Positions 6,410 to 12,703 are shown, numbered from the stretch's first letter. The stretch is DNA of 13,141 nucleotides from Ktedonobacter racemifer (GCA_020723545.1 DYIS01000040.1:1-13141); one strand, 5' to 3'. Numbers and translations: made by a program. The notes: generated by a model from the letters alone, not told the origin.

Positions 6410-7165
6410 TTAGCGATGGATGTTATAGACCAAGCCTTTGACGATCGGCTCACGGTTCTGCAGGCTGCGCTTGCGGGAACGGATTGTGTCACCGAACTTG
6501 CGTTTGATGACCGAATTCACTGTTTCTGTCTTCCAGCGTTGACCATACAAGCCGTCCAGCCGGGCTGCCGCTACCAGGTCTGCCCTGGCTTTGCGAGAAG
6601 GCGCAAGCAGTTTTCCGCGTCGGCGGATGGGTGGGATCAAGTCACCTTCCCGCACCGATTTTCCGTCAAAACCGGCATCCGCCAACATCGCCCAGGCCAG
6701 AATGAACTGCGAGGCCGTCCCAACCGCATAAGTGCCCTTGACCCATTCCCGATATCACCGACCGCTGCGGGTCTGGTAGTACAAACTGGCTTGACCCGGC
6801 GAAAAGCCTGTGCTGTCGGAAGCAATGGCTGCCTCTTCCACACCGTTCTCTTCCAGGAGTTGGTTCTTCATCCGCTCAAAGTCCAGCTTGCGCAGTTTCT
6901 TGTACGTCCGTTGCAGCGTTGTGTGGTCAGGAACTCGCGGCAGTTCCAAAACCCGACAAACCATGTCCGTAGCCAACAACCACTCCTCCAGGTCACGGTA
7001 ACTGAGGTCCAGATAGAACATCAACAACACGCAGGCCGCCAACTGCGGCAAAGTAAAATGATGCGGGCTTTTGGCATGCGAATACCGGGGCAGGGTCCGC
7101 TGCGTCAATCGATATGCAATTCGGGCAACTTTCACGTATTGGCTTTCTCGTCGGTTCATGCCCAT
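6410..7165 (-). pseudogene. DDE transposase (IS5/IS4 type) with in-frame TGA
   Basis: One continuous minus-strand frame of 252 codons is interrupted only by TGA at 6755-6757. The upstream part has a helix-turn-helix-like N-terminus (HHFTLPQLAACVLL) and the first catalytic Asp in AIASDSTGFS. It ends YYQTRSGR before the stop. The downstream part resumes as YREWVKG, contains LADAGFDG (second Asp) and the Y-x2-R-x3-E-x6-K signature YGQRWKTETVNSVIK (catalytic Glu). Family members commonly read RSGRRYREWVK, so the stop looks like a CGA-to-TGA change of one Arg codon. Start taken as ATG at 7165; ATG at 7159 is equally possible. The element is probably immobile unless the TGA is read through. Confidence 0.85.
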
Positions 7166-7185
7166 AAATTTACCATATTTTCCTG

Positions 7186-7203
7186 ATATTCGCAACAGAG
7201 CAG
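7186..7203 (-). repeat. Right terminal inverted repeat of the IS
   Basis: Minus strand CTGCTCTGTTGCGAATAT. The transposase reading frame starts just inside this end. Confidence 0.75.
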
Positions 7204-7349
7204 ATTCAAGTAATTTTCACAGGATGCTTGTGTGAAGTGTAGAAAATTGGCGAATAAAAACTCAGGGCTTCAGAGGTCCCATTGGTCTTGTCGCCAACCC
7301 CTCTTGCCTACGTTGAAAGTCCCCATCTGGACTTTAGTCGACATGACGC
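7204..7349. other. Spacer between IS and nucleotidyltransferase gene, with a hairpin
   Basis: No gene seen. A 7-bp perfect stem AAAGTCC/GGACTTT with CCATCT loop lies at 7316-7335, just past the 3' end of the nucleotidyltransferase gene, and may be a weak terminator for it; the T-run is short. Another small repeat, TTCACA/TGTGAA, lies near 7216-7236. Confidence 0.4.
7316..7335 (-). terminator. Possible terminator hairpin after the nucleotidyltransferase gene
   Basis: Perfect 7-bp stem with 6-nt loop, 14 bp beyond the end of the gene. Only three T residues belong to the stem, so intrinsic termination would be weak. Confidence 0.35.
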
Positions 7350-7946
7350 CTACTCCTCAATCTCCCGTCGTGCTGCCTCTAAGAGTTCCTCAAACCGTCC
7401 CAATACCCTGGCTGCCCGGGCACCGCGACGGATAGCTTCCAGATCCAGCTTCTCCCATTGCATCACCAGCACGCCCCGGGCATCACGCAGGTGCTTGTCT
7501 GATTCAGTCTCCCGGAAGGCAATCAGTTTCGCCAGGATGATGTCTTCGGGCGTGATGAAAGTTGCTGAGTGACCAGCTTCATCGTACGCCAGGCGTTGAC
7601 GGCGCTGGAATGCTGCCCTGGTGCATAGATCACGAGGCAGAGGGATCAGGTCTACCTTAGCTCCGGTCGCTGGCTGGATGACATTGAAGGGATAGCGCCG
7701 TTGAAGGGAATCGCGGATGCCCTCTTCGCTGACGTAGTAGTCAGGGATAGGGAAGGCCGCCACGAATGGCCCGATATGCTCCGGCTTCATGTCCACCACA
7801 ATGTCCACATCAATGGTCAGTCGCGGCTCGCCATGGAGAATGGCTGCAAAGCCACCTACGACCATGTAGGGGACGCCAAGGCGTTCCAGCACTTCGATCG
7901 CGTAGGCGAAGAAGGCTTTCAGTTCGTAGTCTCTCACCGGTTCCAT
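7350..7946 (-). CDS. Pol-beta-fold nucleotidyltransferase (AbiEii/DUF6036-like)
   Basis: A 198-residue protein with a minimal nucleotidyltransferase core: VVGGFAAILHG (Gly31-Gly32), IDVDIVVD (Asp46, Asp48) and a third acidic residue in AKVDLI (Asp99). These form the GG...DxD...D active site that binds Mg-NTP. A helical C-terminus follows. Relatives include AbiEii-type toxins of type IV toxin-antitoxin and abortive-infection systems, which transfer nucleotides to RNA or proteins. Others are orphan nucleotidyltransferases of unknown target. The ATG at 7946 is four bases after the stop of the 86-aa gene, so they form a pair. Same strand and close spacing place it at the end of the brxA-brxB cassette. 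Its role as toxin or modifier is inferred. Confidence 0.82.
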   Translation of the reverse strand: MEPVRDYELKAFFAYAIEVLERLGVPYMVVGGFAAILHGEPRLTIDVDIVVDMKPEHIGPFVAAFPIPDYYVSEEGIRDSLQRRYPFNVIQPATGAKVDLIPLPRDLCTRAAFQRRQRLAYDEAGHSATFITPEDIILAKLIAFRETESDKHLRDARGVLVMQWEKLDLEAIRRGARAARVLGRFEELLEAARREIEE

Positions 7947-7950
7947 CGTC

Positions 7951-8211
7951 TCACCTGCCCAGCCTGGGATTCCCTTGCATGCGTCGTGTGACCCGCCAGG
8001 CCAGTTCGTTGGGTCGCAGGCCGGGATGGTCTCGTCGCTCAGTCAGGCGCACGACATCGAGAGCGAACTGGTAGGCCTGAAATGCCAGCTCCAGCCGGCG
8101 GGCGGGGCTCATGTGTTGCCAGGCCGCGATTTGACGCCGGTCGAGTCTACCCAACCGCTGACGCAGCGCTTCGATCGCATCATCCCTGAGTGGGTCTGTA
8201 GGTTGATCCAA
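7951..8211 (-). CDS. Small conserved-looking protein paired with the nucleotidyltransferase
   Basis: An 86-residue charged protein with no membrane segment. It is rich in Arg and Leu and predicted helical, with the distinctive stretch WQHMSPARRLELAFQAYQFA followed by an Arg-rich tail ending RMQGNPRLGR. The TTG start at 8211 has GGAGG eight bases upstream. It precedes the nucleotidyltransferase by four bases, the arrangement expected of an antitoxin or a dedicated partner. It lacks the HEPN R-x4-6-H motif seen in MNT-HEPN pairs and has no obvious DNA-binding domain. I do not recognise a named family; partner or antitoxin function is a hypothesis from position only. Confidence 0.7.
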   Translation of the reverse strand: MDQPTDPLRDDAIEALRQRLGRLDRRQIAAWQHMSPARRLELAFQAYQFALDVVRLTERRDHPGLRPNELAWRVTRRMQGNPRLGR

Positions 8212-8233
8212 GGTCGTATCCCTCCCGCTTCGT

Positions 8234-8249
8234 CTCTGTGCCTCTGTGC
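8234..8249. repeat. Two tandem copies of an 8-mer (CTCTGTGC)
   Basis: CTCTGTGC occurs twice head to tail between brxB and the 86-aa gene (minus strand GCACAGAGGCACAGAG). Short CACAGAGG-type tandem tracts are common in intergenic DNA of several environmental phyla, from general memory. Confidence 0.6.
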
Positions 8250-8258
8250 ACTCAGCAG

Positions 8259-8816
8259 CTAAATCAAATCCCTTGTCCGGTAATATTCACTTGGCCGCAC
8301 GCCGAGGAAGAGCAGCCGACCGTCTACGTCCGCTTCGCCCGGGTAGAAGTTGACCGGCGCCAGCGGTGGTGCAATGTGGTTGGTGCAGTCATCCAAAACG
8401 GGAGCCAGGTAGAGATAGGGGTAGATGAAAGCGGCGTCAACCAGAAAGATCACCCCGTTGCCCTTCAGCCGCCCGGTGGCAGCCAATAGTTGGTCTGTGA
8501 GCTCTCGACAGGCGTGCCTGGCAATACTGGCGCTCAAGCGATCCCCCTCGGCCCCTTCCAACTCGAAGAGTTGATCGAGCTGGCCACGCTGCTCATAGTG
8601 GGCAAAGATGATCCCACGGCAGCTGACCGTCTCCACCGTGGTCCCCTTCTGTTGCAGGGCGCGAGCGAGAAGCTCGCGCTGGTGACTGCACTTGACCTCT
8701 TCCTCGGGCCGGTAGACCAGCCGGACGAAAGGCACCCCGGTGTTCTGAGCCAGCGTCCCCCGGTGGTGCAGCAACAGGACTTCCAGTTCCTCAAACTTCT
8801 CCGGTAAGGGCCTCAA
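8259..8816 (-). CDS. brxB: BREX protein BrxB (DUF1788)
   Basis: A 185-residue protein with the DUF1788/BrxB pattern. It contains GVPFVRLVYRPEEE near residue 27, a central region predicted to alternate strands and helices, then GVIFLVDAAFIYPYLYLAPVL. Toward the C-terminus comes APVNFYPGEADVDGRLLFLG, followed by the terminal EYYRTRDL. BrxB is a small cytoplasmic component of BREX phage defence, usually encoded between brxA and the ATPase gene brxC. The TTG start at 8816 lies inside the end of brxA (26-bp overlap) and has GGAGG six bases upstream, so it is translationally coupled. The reading frame is intact. Instead of brxC, the next gene downstream is the 86-aa/nucleotidyltransferase pair. Assignment is by remembered family pattern, without alignment. 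Confidence 0.78.
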   Translation of the reverse strand: MRPLPEKFEELEVLLLHHRGTLAQNTGVPFVRLVYRPEEEVKCSHQRELLARALQQKGTTVETVSCRGIIFAHYEQRGQLDQLFELEGAEGDRLSASIARHACRELTDQLLAATGRLKGNGVIFLVDAAFIYPYLYLAPVLDDCTNHIAPPLAPVNFYPGEADVDGRLLFLGVRPSEYYRTRDLI

Positions 8817-9580
8817 CGCACGCCTCCAAAGATGGGTAGTGCAGTTCCAGGCTGTAGACGTCGCCCTGGTGCTTGAAAGTACAGTGACCAGCCGCCGTTG
8901 CTCCGTCGAGGAGGGTCACTACATCAGCCTGTTCAAGGAAAAAGAGCCGCCAGTCTTCAACGCCAAGGAGCTCTTGAGAAGTTATCAGTCCGTCCCCAGC
9001 GAGCCGGTAGAGGATATAGACAAAGGCAGGTAATGGCACGTATAGACGGGAGAAGTGCTTGCGTTGCGCCCCCTTCAGTAGGCCGAAGTCGCGCGAGATG
9101 GTGAGGATGTTACTGACCACCTTCTCCCGGGTCTGGGAAGACCACTCCTTCAACTCTGGATGCTCCCCAACAATGTCATCGAAGTAGCGCTGGATGTCTG
9201 ATTTGGCGATAGTGCTGTAACCAGCAACGTAGCGAGGATAGACGCACCGGATCGTCGTGCCACAGACAATGGGCAACGACCGGCACAATTCATAAAACAG
9301 CACCAGCCTTCCTGTCTGCTGGTCCGGGGCGTGTGTGACCAGGCGAGCCAATGTGCGGGCGTGATTCACATCGTTCAGATATCGCACATGGATATGTTTC
9401 CACACTGACTCCCTGGTGCTCAGGGTCATCTTGTCCAGCAGGTCGTCATCCAACCATCGCCTTAACTTCGTCAGGGTTATGACCATAATCGATCTGGCGC
9501 AGCACGGCCAGCGTTTCCTCGAGCAGGGCGCCCTTACCCGAGAGCGTGCTGCTATACGTTGGCGTAGAAATGGATTCCAT
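8791..9580 (-). pseudogene. brxA: BREX protein BrxA (DUF1819), frameshifted near its N-terminus
   Basis: Two minus-strand frames together give one BrxA-like protein of about 263 residues. The first (9580 down to TGA at 9446-9448) encodes a BrxA-like N-terminus: TYSSTLSGKGALLEETLAVL through EVKAMVG. The second continues from about 9455 to 8791: DDLLDKMTLSTRESVW, LFYELCRSLPIV, HPELKEWSSQTREKV, RDFGLL, YVPLPAFVYILYRLAG, then GDVYSLELHYPSLE. Joining them needs a +1 shift around 9449-9454, consistent with one extra G in GTTGGATGAC. ATG at 9486 could yield an N-terminally truncated product of 231 residues in the second frame. BrxA is a small DNA-binding protein in the BREX operon. Either the gene is broken, the read has an indel, or an unusual recoding occurs. 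Confidence 0.75.
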
Positions 9581-9800
9581 GGAAACTGCTTCTCGCTTTC
9601 CCTCACAGCGCTTCGCCTCCATACCCGAAGGGTCGTACGCCCTTCCGTCAAACATGAAGCCGCCCTGGTACCTCTTGCAGAAAGGGCGGCTCTTGTGGGG
9701 GGACAGGCATAGGCCGGCCTTCCTGGATATGGCAGGAAACCGGAGCGGGGCTCGTCAGAAGGTGACGGCTTCCGTGGAGCCCCGAATCTTACTCTGCGAG
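9581..9800 (-). promoter_or_regulatory. Structured 5' leader of the brxA-brxB cassette
   Basis: Between the predicted start site (~9795) and the brxA ATG at 9580 lie about 215 nt with four consecutive hairpins. At 9746-9784 there is an outer 7-bp stem CGGGGCT/AGCCCCG enclosing CGTCA/TGACG. At 9720-9738 there is TTCCTG/CAGGAA with a 7-nt loop. At 9658-9691 there is a 9-bp perfect stem AGCCGCCCT/AGGGCGGCT with a 16-nt loop. At 9627-9645 there is GAAGGG/CCCTTC with a 7-nt loop. I do not recognise a known riboswitch class. It may be an attenuator, a protein-binding leader or a separate small RNA. The brxA frame stays open upstream to ATG at 9655, so part of it could be coding. Confidence 0.5.
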
Positions 9801-9801
9801 G

Positions 9802-9830
9802 ATTATATCGCTTCTTGTCCCTTTTCGCAA
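9802..9830 (-). promoter_or_regulatory. Sigma70-type promoter of the brxA-brxB cassette
   Basis: Minus strand: -35 TTGCGA (9825-9830), exact 17-bp spacer, -10 TATAAT (9802-9807, perfect consensus). Transcription is predicted to begin near 9795. Confidence 0.7.
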
Positions 9831-10087
9831 TGTGGCCTTTGGTGGTGCCCGTTTTCTGATTGGTGAGCTTCTTGGGCGAGAGATGTGGCTGGCTTGGTCG
9901 GGCCTGCTGAAACCCGACCGGGAAAGCCTTCAAGCAACCGGAGAGCGTACAACGACTGTCGACTATCAGCCCCCCGCAGCCAAGCCATGAGGTTACAACG
10001 TTGGATACGGGTTCCGAGGTTAGGCCCACGTCAGCCCGGGGCCTCGCCGCCTAAGAACTACCCCTTGTCGGATTCTCGTGCAATTTC
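9831..10087. other. Intergenic region between divergent promoters
   Basis: No supported gene. A perfect 7-bp inverted repeat GGTCGGG/CCCGACC with 10-nt spacer lies at 9896-9919. A long open minus-strand frame runs through (to 10029), but its product is Arg/Pro/Ser-rich with no domain features. It is better explained by GC-rich non-coding DNA. Confidence 0.5.
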
Positions 10088-10103
10088 TTTACTGGTAAAG
10101 AAG
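10086..10103. promoter_or_regulatory. Near-perfect 18-bp palindrome upstream of the DUF4032 promoter
   Basis: TTCTTTAC-TG-GTAAAGAA has 8-bp perfect arms around a 2-bp centre and ends 17 bp before the -35 box at 10121. It closely matches TTCTTTACTAGTAAA in the lipid-operon gap (2521-2535), suggesting one regulator for both. Which protein binds is unknown. Confidence 0.5.
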
Positions 10104-10120
10104 CGAACGTCGTCACGACC

Positions 10121-10149
10121 TTGCACCCTGCCGTTACCAATGGTACAAT
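10121..10149 (+). promoter_or_regulatory. Promoter of the DUF4032-metallophosphoesterase operon
   Basis: Plus strand: -35 TTGCAC (10121-10126), 17-bp spacer, -10 TACAAT (10144-10149). Predicted start near 10156, leaving a leader of ~40 nt with GAGGTG ten bases before the ATG at 10196. Confidence 0.7.
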
Positions 10150-10195
10150 TGCCTGCGGACTTTGTCCCTACGATGTTGCGAGGTGAACCACAACG

Positions 10196-11161
10196 ATGGA
10201 TCTGGCCCGTTTCAAAGCGGAATCAGATTTCAACCGGGCCTTCACCAAGGCCTTCTGGCGCGAGATCTTCACCGTCATCACCGGCAAATCCCGCTACCTC
10301 CTGTCCTTTGACCAGGTCACCGATACGCTGAGACTTAGCGGCCAAAGCTACCGCGGGCTCCAAACGGTCCCGGTGGATAAGATCATCGGCAGTGTGGGCC
10401 GCTACATGGATTTCGACCGGGCCTTCCTTCCCCTGCGCTGGCACGTCAAGGAACGTTGGAAACGCATCGACATGGCCTACTACCATCACCAAGAGCTGCC
10501 CCCAGTGCAGCTCTACAAGGTGGGCGAGGCCTATTTCGTCCGGGACGGCAACCATCGGGTGTCCGTAGCCCGGGAACAGGGTGTGGCTTTCATCGACGCC
10601 GAGGTCATCGAGTGCGTTACCCGGTTGCCCATGACCGCCGACATGCGGCCGGAGGACCTGGAGGCCCAAGGGGAATACGCCGAGTTCCTGGAGCGCACCA
10701 ACTTCGACCGACTCTACCCCGGAGAGGAGATCCGTTTCAGCATCCCGGGCATGTACGATAAGCTCTGGGACCATATTATGGTGCACAAGTACTACCTGGA
10801 GACCGAGCAAAGCTCGCCCCTGTCCCAGGACAAGGCTGTGGCCAGTTGGTACGAGAACGTCTACCTGCCGGTGGTCAACGTGATCCGGGAGCATCAAATC
10901 TTGGGGGCCTTTCCCAACCGCACCGAGGCCGACCTCTACGTTTGGATCATGGACCACCGCTATTTCCTGGCCCAGCAGGCTGGCCGAGACCTGGGGCCGG
11001 AGCGGGCGGCCCGGGACTTCGCCGCCCGCTTTGGGGGCGGCTCGGTACGAGTGATGCTGAGACGCATTGGGAGGAGGCTGCGCCGGCTCCGGAGGCCCAT
11101 CCAGCGTCATCGCCGGGAGAAATCTGCTGCCAACGAGCCCCCAGGGCTGGATGTCCTATGA
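10196..11161 (+). CDS. ParB-like nuclease-fold / DUF4032 protein
   Basis: A 321-residue soluble protein. The N-terminal half has a ParB/Srx-type domain: VPVDKIIGSVGRYMDFD (about 58-74), then YFVRDGNHRVSVAREQG (113-129), with the G-N-H-R box that binds nucleotide in this fold. The C-terminal half matches what I remember of DUF4032: YPGEEIRFSIPG, SWYENVYLPVVNVIRE, FPNRTEADLYVWIMDH. It ends in a very basic Arg tail (about 285-310), suited to nucleic-acid or membrane-phosphate contact. The ATG has a GAGGTG ribosome site. The stop overlaps the metallophosphoesterase ATG (ATGA), so the two are coupled. Function is not established; a CTP- or ATP-dependent regulatory or DNA-associated protein is plausible. 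Confidence 0.85.
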   Translation: MDLARFKAESDFNRAFTKAFWREIFTVITGKSRYLLSFDQVTDTLRLSGQSYRGLQTVPVDKIIGSVGRYMDFDRAFLPLRWHVKERWKRIDMAYYHHQELPPVQLYKVGEAYFVRDGNHRVSVAREQGVAFIDAEVIECVTRLPMTADMRPEDLEAQGEYAEFLERTNFDRLYPGEEIRFSIPGMYDKLWDHIMVHKYYLETEQSSPLSQDKAVASWYENVYLPVVNVIREHQILGAFPNRTEADLYVWIMDHRYFLAQQAGRDLGPERAARDFAARFGGGSVRVMLRRIGRRLRRLRRPIQRHRREKSAANEPPGLDVL

Positions 11162-11757
11162 GAATCCTGGTGATGAGCGACGTTCAAGAATCTATCCTGT
11201 ACGACCACTTCCAGCGCGAACAGTGGCCGCGGATTGACCTGGTGCTGTCCTGCGGTGACCTGCAGGCCAGCTACCTCTCGTTCCTCAGCTCTGCCTTCAA
11301 CGTGCCGGTGTACTATGTGTGCGGCAATCACGACGAGAGCTATGCCCAGGAGCCGCCGGAGGGCGGTGAAGATCTAGATGGGAGGCTGGTGGATTTCCGT
11401 GGGTGGAGGATCGCCGGGCTGGAAGGCTCCCACTGGTACAATGGCAAGGAGTGCCAGTACCAGGAGTGGCAGATGCGGCTGAAGACCTGGAGACTAACGC
11501 CGCTGGTGTGGCTGCATGGGGGGTTGGACATCGTGGTCACCCATGCGCCCCCCCGGGGCTGCCACGACGCCGAGGACCTGTGCCACCAGGGGTTTGAGAG
11601 CTTCAACGGGCTCATCCGGCGGCATCGGCCGAGCTACCTGCTCCACGGCCACAGCCACCTGTCGTACCAGAGGGGCCAGCGCATCACGCGCCTGGGCCAG
11701 ACCACGGTGATCAACGCCTACGGTCACTATCTCTTGGAGCTACCGGACAGAGCATAG
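11158..11757 (+). CDS. Calcineurin-type metallophosphoesterase
   Basis: A 199-residue cytoplasmic phosphoesterase, short and without extra domains. Metal and catalytic motifs in order: SDVQ (Asp8), CGDL (Asp34), GNHD (Asn57-His58-Asp59), THAP (His129), GHSH (His165, His167). The first motif is normally D-x-H; here the His is replaced by Gln10, a variant that may change the metal site while Asp8 remains. It resembles the YfcE/MJ0936-like phosphodiesterase group. The start ATG overlaps the DUF4032 stop. The operon ends facing the M23 gene with only 26 bp between stop codons and no hairpin terminator. Substrate unknown (cyclic nucleotide or phosphodiester are candidates). Confidence 0.88.
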   Translation: MRILVMSDVQESILYDHFQREQWPRIDLVLSCGDLQASYLSFLSSAFNVPVYYVCGNHDESYAQEPPEGGEDLDGRLVDFRGWRIAGLEGSHWYNGKECQYQEWQMRLKTWRLTPLVWLHGGLDIVVTHAPPRGCHDAEDLCHQGFESFNGLIRRHRPSYLLHGHSHLSYQRGQRITRLGQTTVINAYGHYLLELPDRA

Positions 11758-11763
11758 CGCAAA

Positions 11764-11786
11764 TATCCCCTACCCCTTATCCCCTA
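11764..11786. repeat. Direct repeat TATCCCCTA in the convergent gap
   Basis: Two copies of TATCCCCTA (11764-11772 and 11778-11786), 14 bp apart, fill the gap between the two convergent genes. The second copy includes the stop codon of the M23 gene. No terminator hairpin is seen here. Confidence 0.5.
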
Positions 11787-12569
11787 TCTTTCATTGGCGA
11801 AGATCTTCTCGTACAGGCGACGGGTCTCCAGCATGGTGAGCCCCTGGCCGGCATAGGTATCCCCGATGCGGATCTCAAAGTGCAGGTGCGGCCCGTCAGA
11901 AGTACCCTCGGCAGCCTCCGGCGTGCCGGAGTTCCCCACATAGGCGATAAGCTGACCTTTCTTCACCGCCACCCCCACGGTGATGCCGGAGGCGATGCCG
12001 CTCAGGTGCACGTAGCGGGTGACGACGTCCTTCTCGTGCCTGATCCACACCTGTCGGCCCCGGAGCTTGTCCAGGATGTCCGGCGGGGTGAAGCCCTTCT
12101 CCCTGGCAATAGCTAGGTACTGGTCCATCTGGGCCTTGGTCGGCTCCTGATAGTCCATGTCAGCCCGGATCACCGTGCCGTCCTTGGCCGCCACCACCTC
12201 GGTGCCCATGACCACCGGGACCCCGGAATCCCCGCTGAAGAAGTCTATGCCCTCGTGGAGCCCGTAGCGGTAGGGACGGGGGGCATTAGGCAGGACCCCG
12301 TCGGAGGTGGGGAGGCGGGCACCCTTGATGGGCACGGAGAAGCCACTCAAAAGCTCCAGGAGCTTCGAGTCCAGGGGGCGGGGCGTCGGGGTCGGCGGTG
12401 CCGTCGATGTGGCCGTGGGAGATGGCGCAGTCATCGGAGTTGGTATCGCCGTGGGAGTGAACGTGGGCAGGGGCGTCCAGGTGGGGATGGGGGTGGCCGT
12501 GGGTTCCGGGGTGGCCAAGCAGCCGGCCAACGCTGTCGCAGCGATCAACGTAATGAGCAGACGTTTCAA
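11784..12569 (-). CDS. M23/LytM-family peptidase lipoprotein
   Basis: A 261-residue secreted lipoprotein. The signal peptide MKRLLITLIAATALAGC ends in the lipobox LAGC (Cys17 is the lipidation site). A Thr/Pro-rich extracellular linker (about 20-65) follows, then an M23 metallopeptidase domain. Zinc-site residues are all visible: HEGID (His105, Asp109), RYVHLSG (His188) and GPHLHFE (His228, His230). This indicates an active peptidoglycan endopeptidase rather than a degenerate LytM factor. An insertion of about 40 residues (137-175) separates early and late motifs. Start is TTG at 12569 with AGAGGGG seven bases upstream, beneath its own promoter. It should be anchored on the outer face of the membrane and cut or remodel wall peptide crosslinks. 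Confidence 0.92.
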   Translation of the reverse strand: MKRLLITLIAATALAGCLATPEPTATPIPTWTPLPTFTPTAIPTPMTAPSPTATSTAPPTPTPRPLDSKLLELLSGFSVPIKGARLPTSDGVLPNAPRPYRYGLHEGIDFFSGDSGVPVVMGTEVVAAKDGTVIRADMDYQEPTKAQMDQYLAIAREKGFTPPDILDKLRGRQVWIRHEKDVVTRYVHLSGIASGITVGVAVKKGQLIAYVGNSGTPEAAEGTSDGPHLHFEIRIGDTYAGQGLTMLETRRLYEKIFANER

Positions 12570-12598
12570 AGCAGGGCCCCTCTGGCGGGATTTGGGGG

Positions 12599-12628
12599 AT
12601 TATACCCCCGAAAGGGTGCCGCCGTCAA
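12599..12628 (-). promoter_or_regulatory. Promoter of the M23 lipoprotein gene
   Basis: Minus strand: -35 TTGACG (12623-12628), 18-bp spacer, -10 TATAAT (12599-12604, perfect). The -10 box is the loop of a GGGGG/CCCCC hairpin (12594-12609), so supercoiling or a regulator might affect opening. A second TTGACG lies at 12635-12640. Confidence 0.7.
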
Positions 12629-12703
12629 GGGCCACGTCAAGGCTGGTGGAAACGGACCGGCTGCGGGTGGTGTAGGCCATTACGGCCGTGACAGCGTCCC
12701 GTG

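Larger units (their letters stand above)
6371..7203 (-). mobile_element. IS5/IS4-superfamily insertion sequence (833 bp)
   Basis: Terminal inverted repeats bound a single DDE transposase gene on the minus strand. The left end CTGCTCTGTTGCAAAGAT at 6371 faces the right end CTGCTCTGTTGCGAATAT (minus strand from 7203). The first 12 bases are identical, then matches are scattered. The 833-bp length fits a compact IS5-type element. No target-site duplication is evident in the flanks (GGAAA on the left, ATTCA on the right), suggesting an old insertion, a later rearrangement, or ends misplaced by a few bases. Confidence 0.8.

Noticed and set aside
6366..7208. Target-site duplication flanking the IS
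   Set aside because: Tested 3- to 5-bp direct repeats at the apparent ends (GGAAA versus ATTCA) and with the ends shifted inward; none match.
9830..9875. Lys/Arg-rich peptide (KLTNQKTGTTKGHIAKRDKK) on the minus strand, resembling a ribosomal protein tail
   Set aside because: It overlaps the brxA promoter, has no start or ribosome site, and runs directly into low-complexity frame.
9488..10029. Long minus-strand open frame extending upstream of the brxA body to 10029
   Set aside because: The product is Arg/Pro/Ser-rich, crosses a near-consensus promoter and four hairpins, and lacks BrxA-like N-terminal sequence, which lies in another frame. It is an open frame by composition.
6110..10030. Duplicated tRNA-Gln 3' end as an att site
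   Set aside because: Only an 8-base match (CCGAGGTT near 10012) was found, which is expected by chance.
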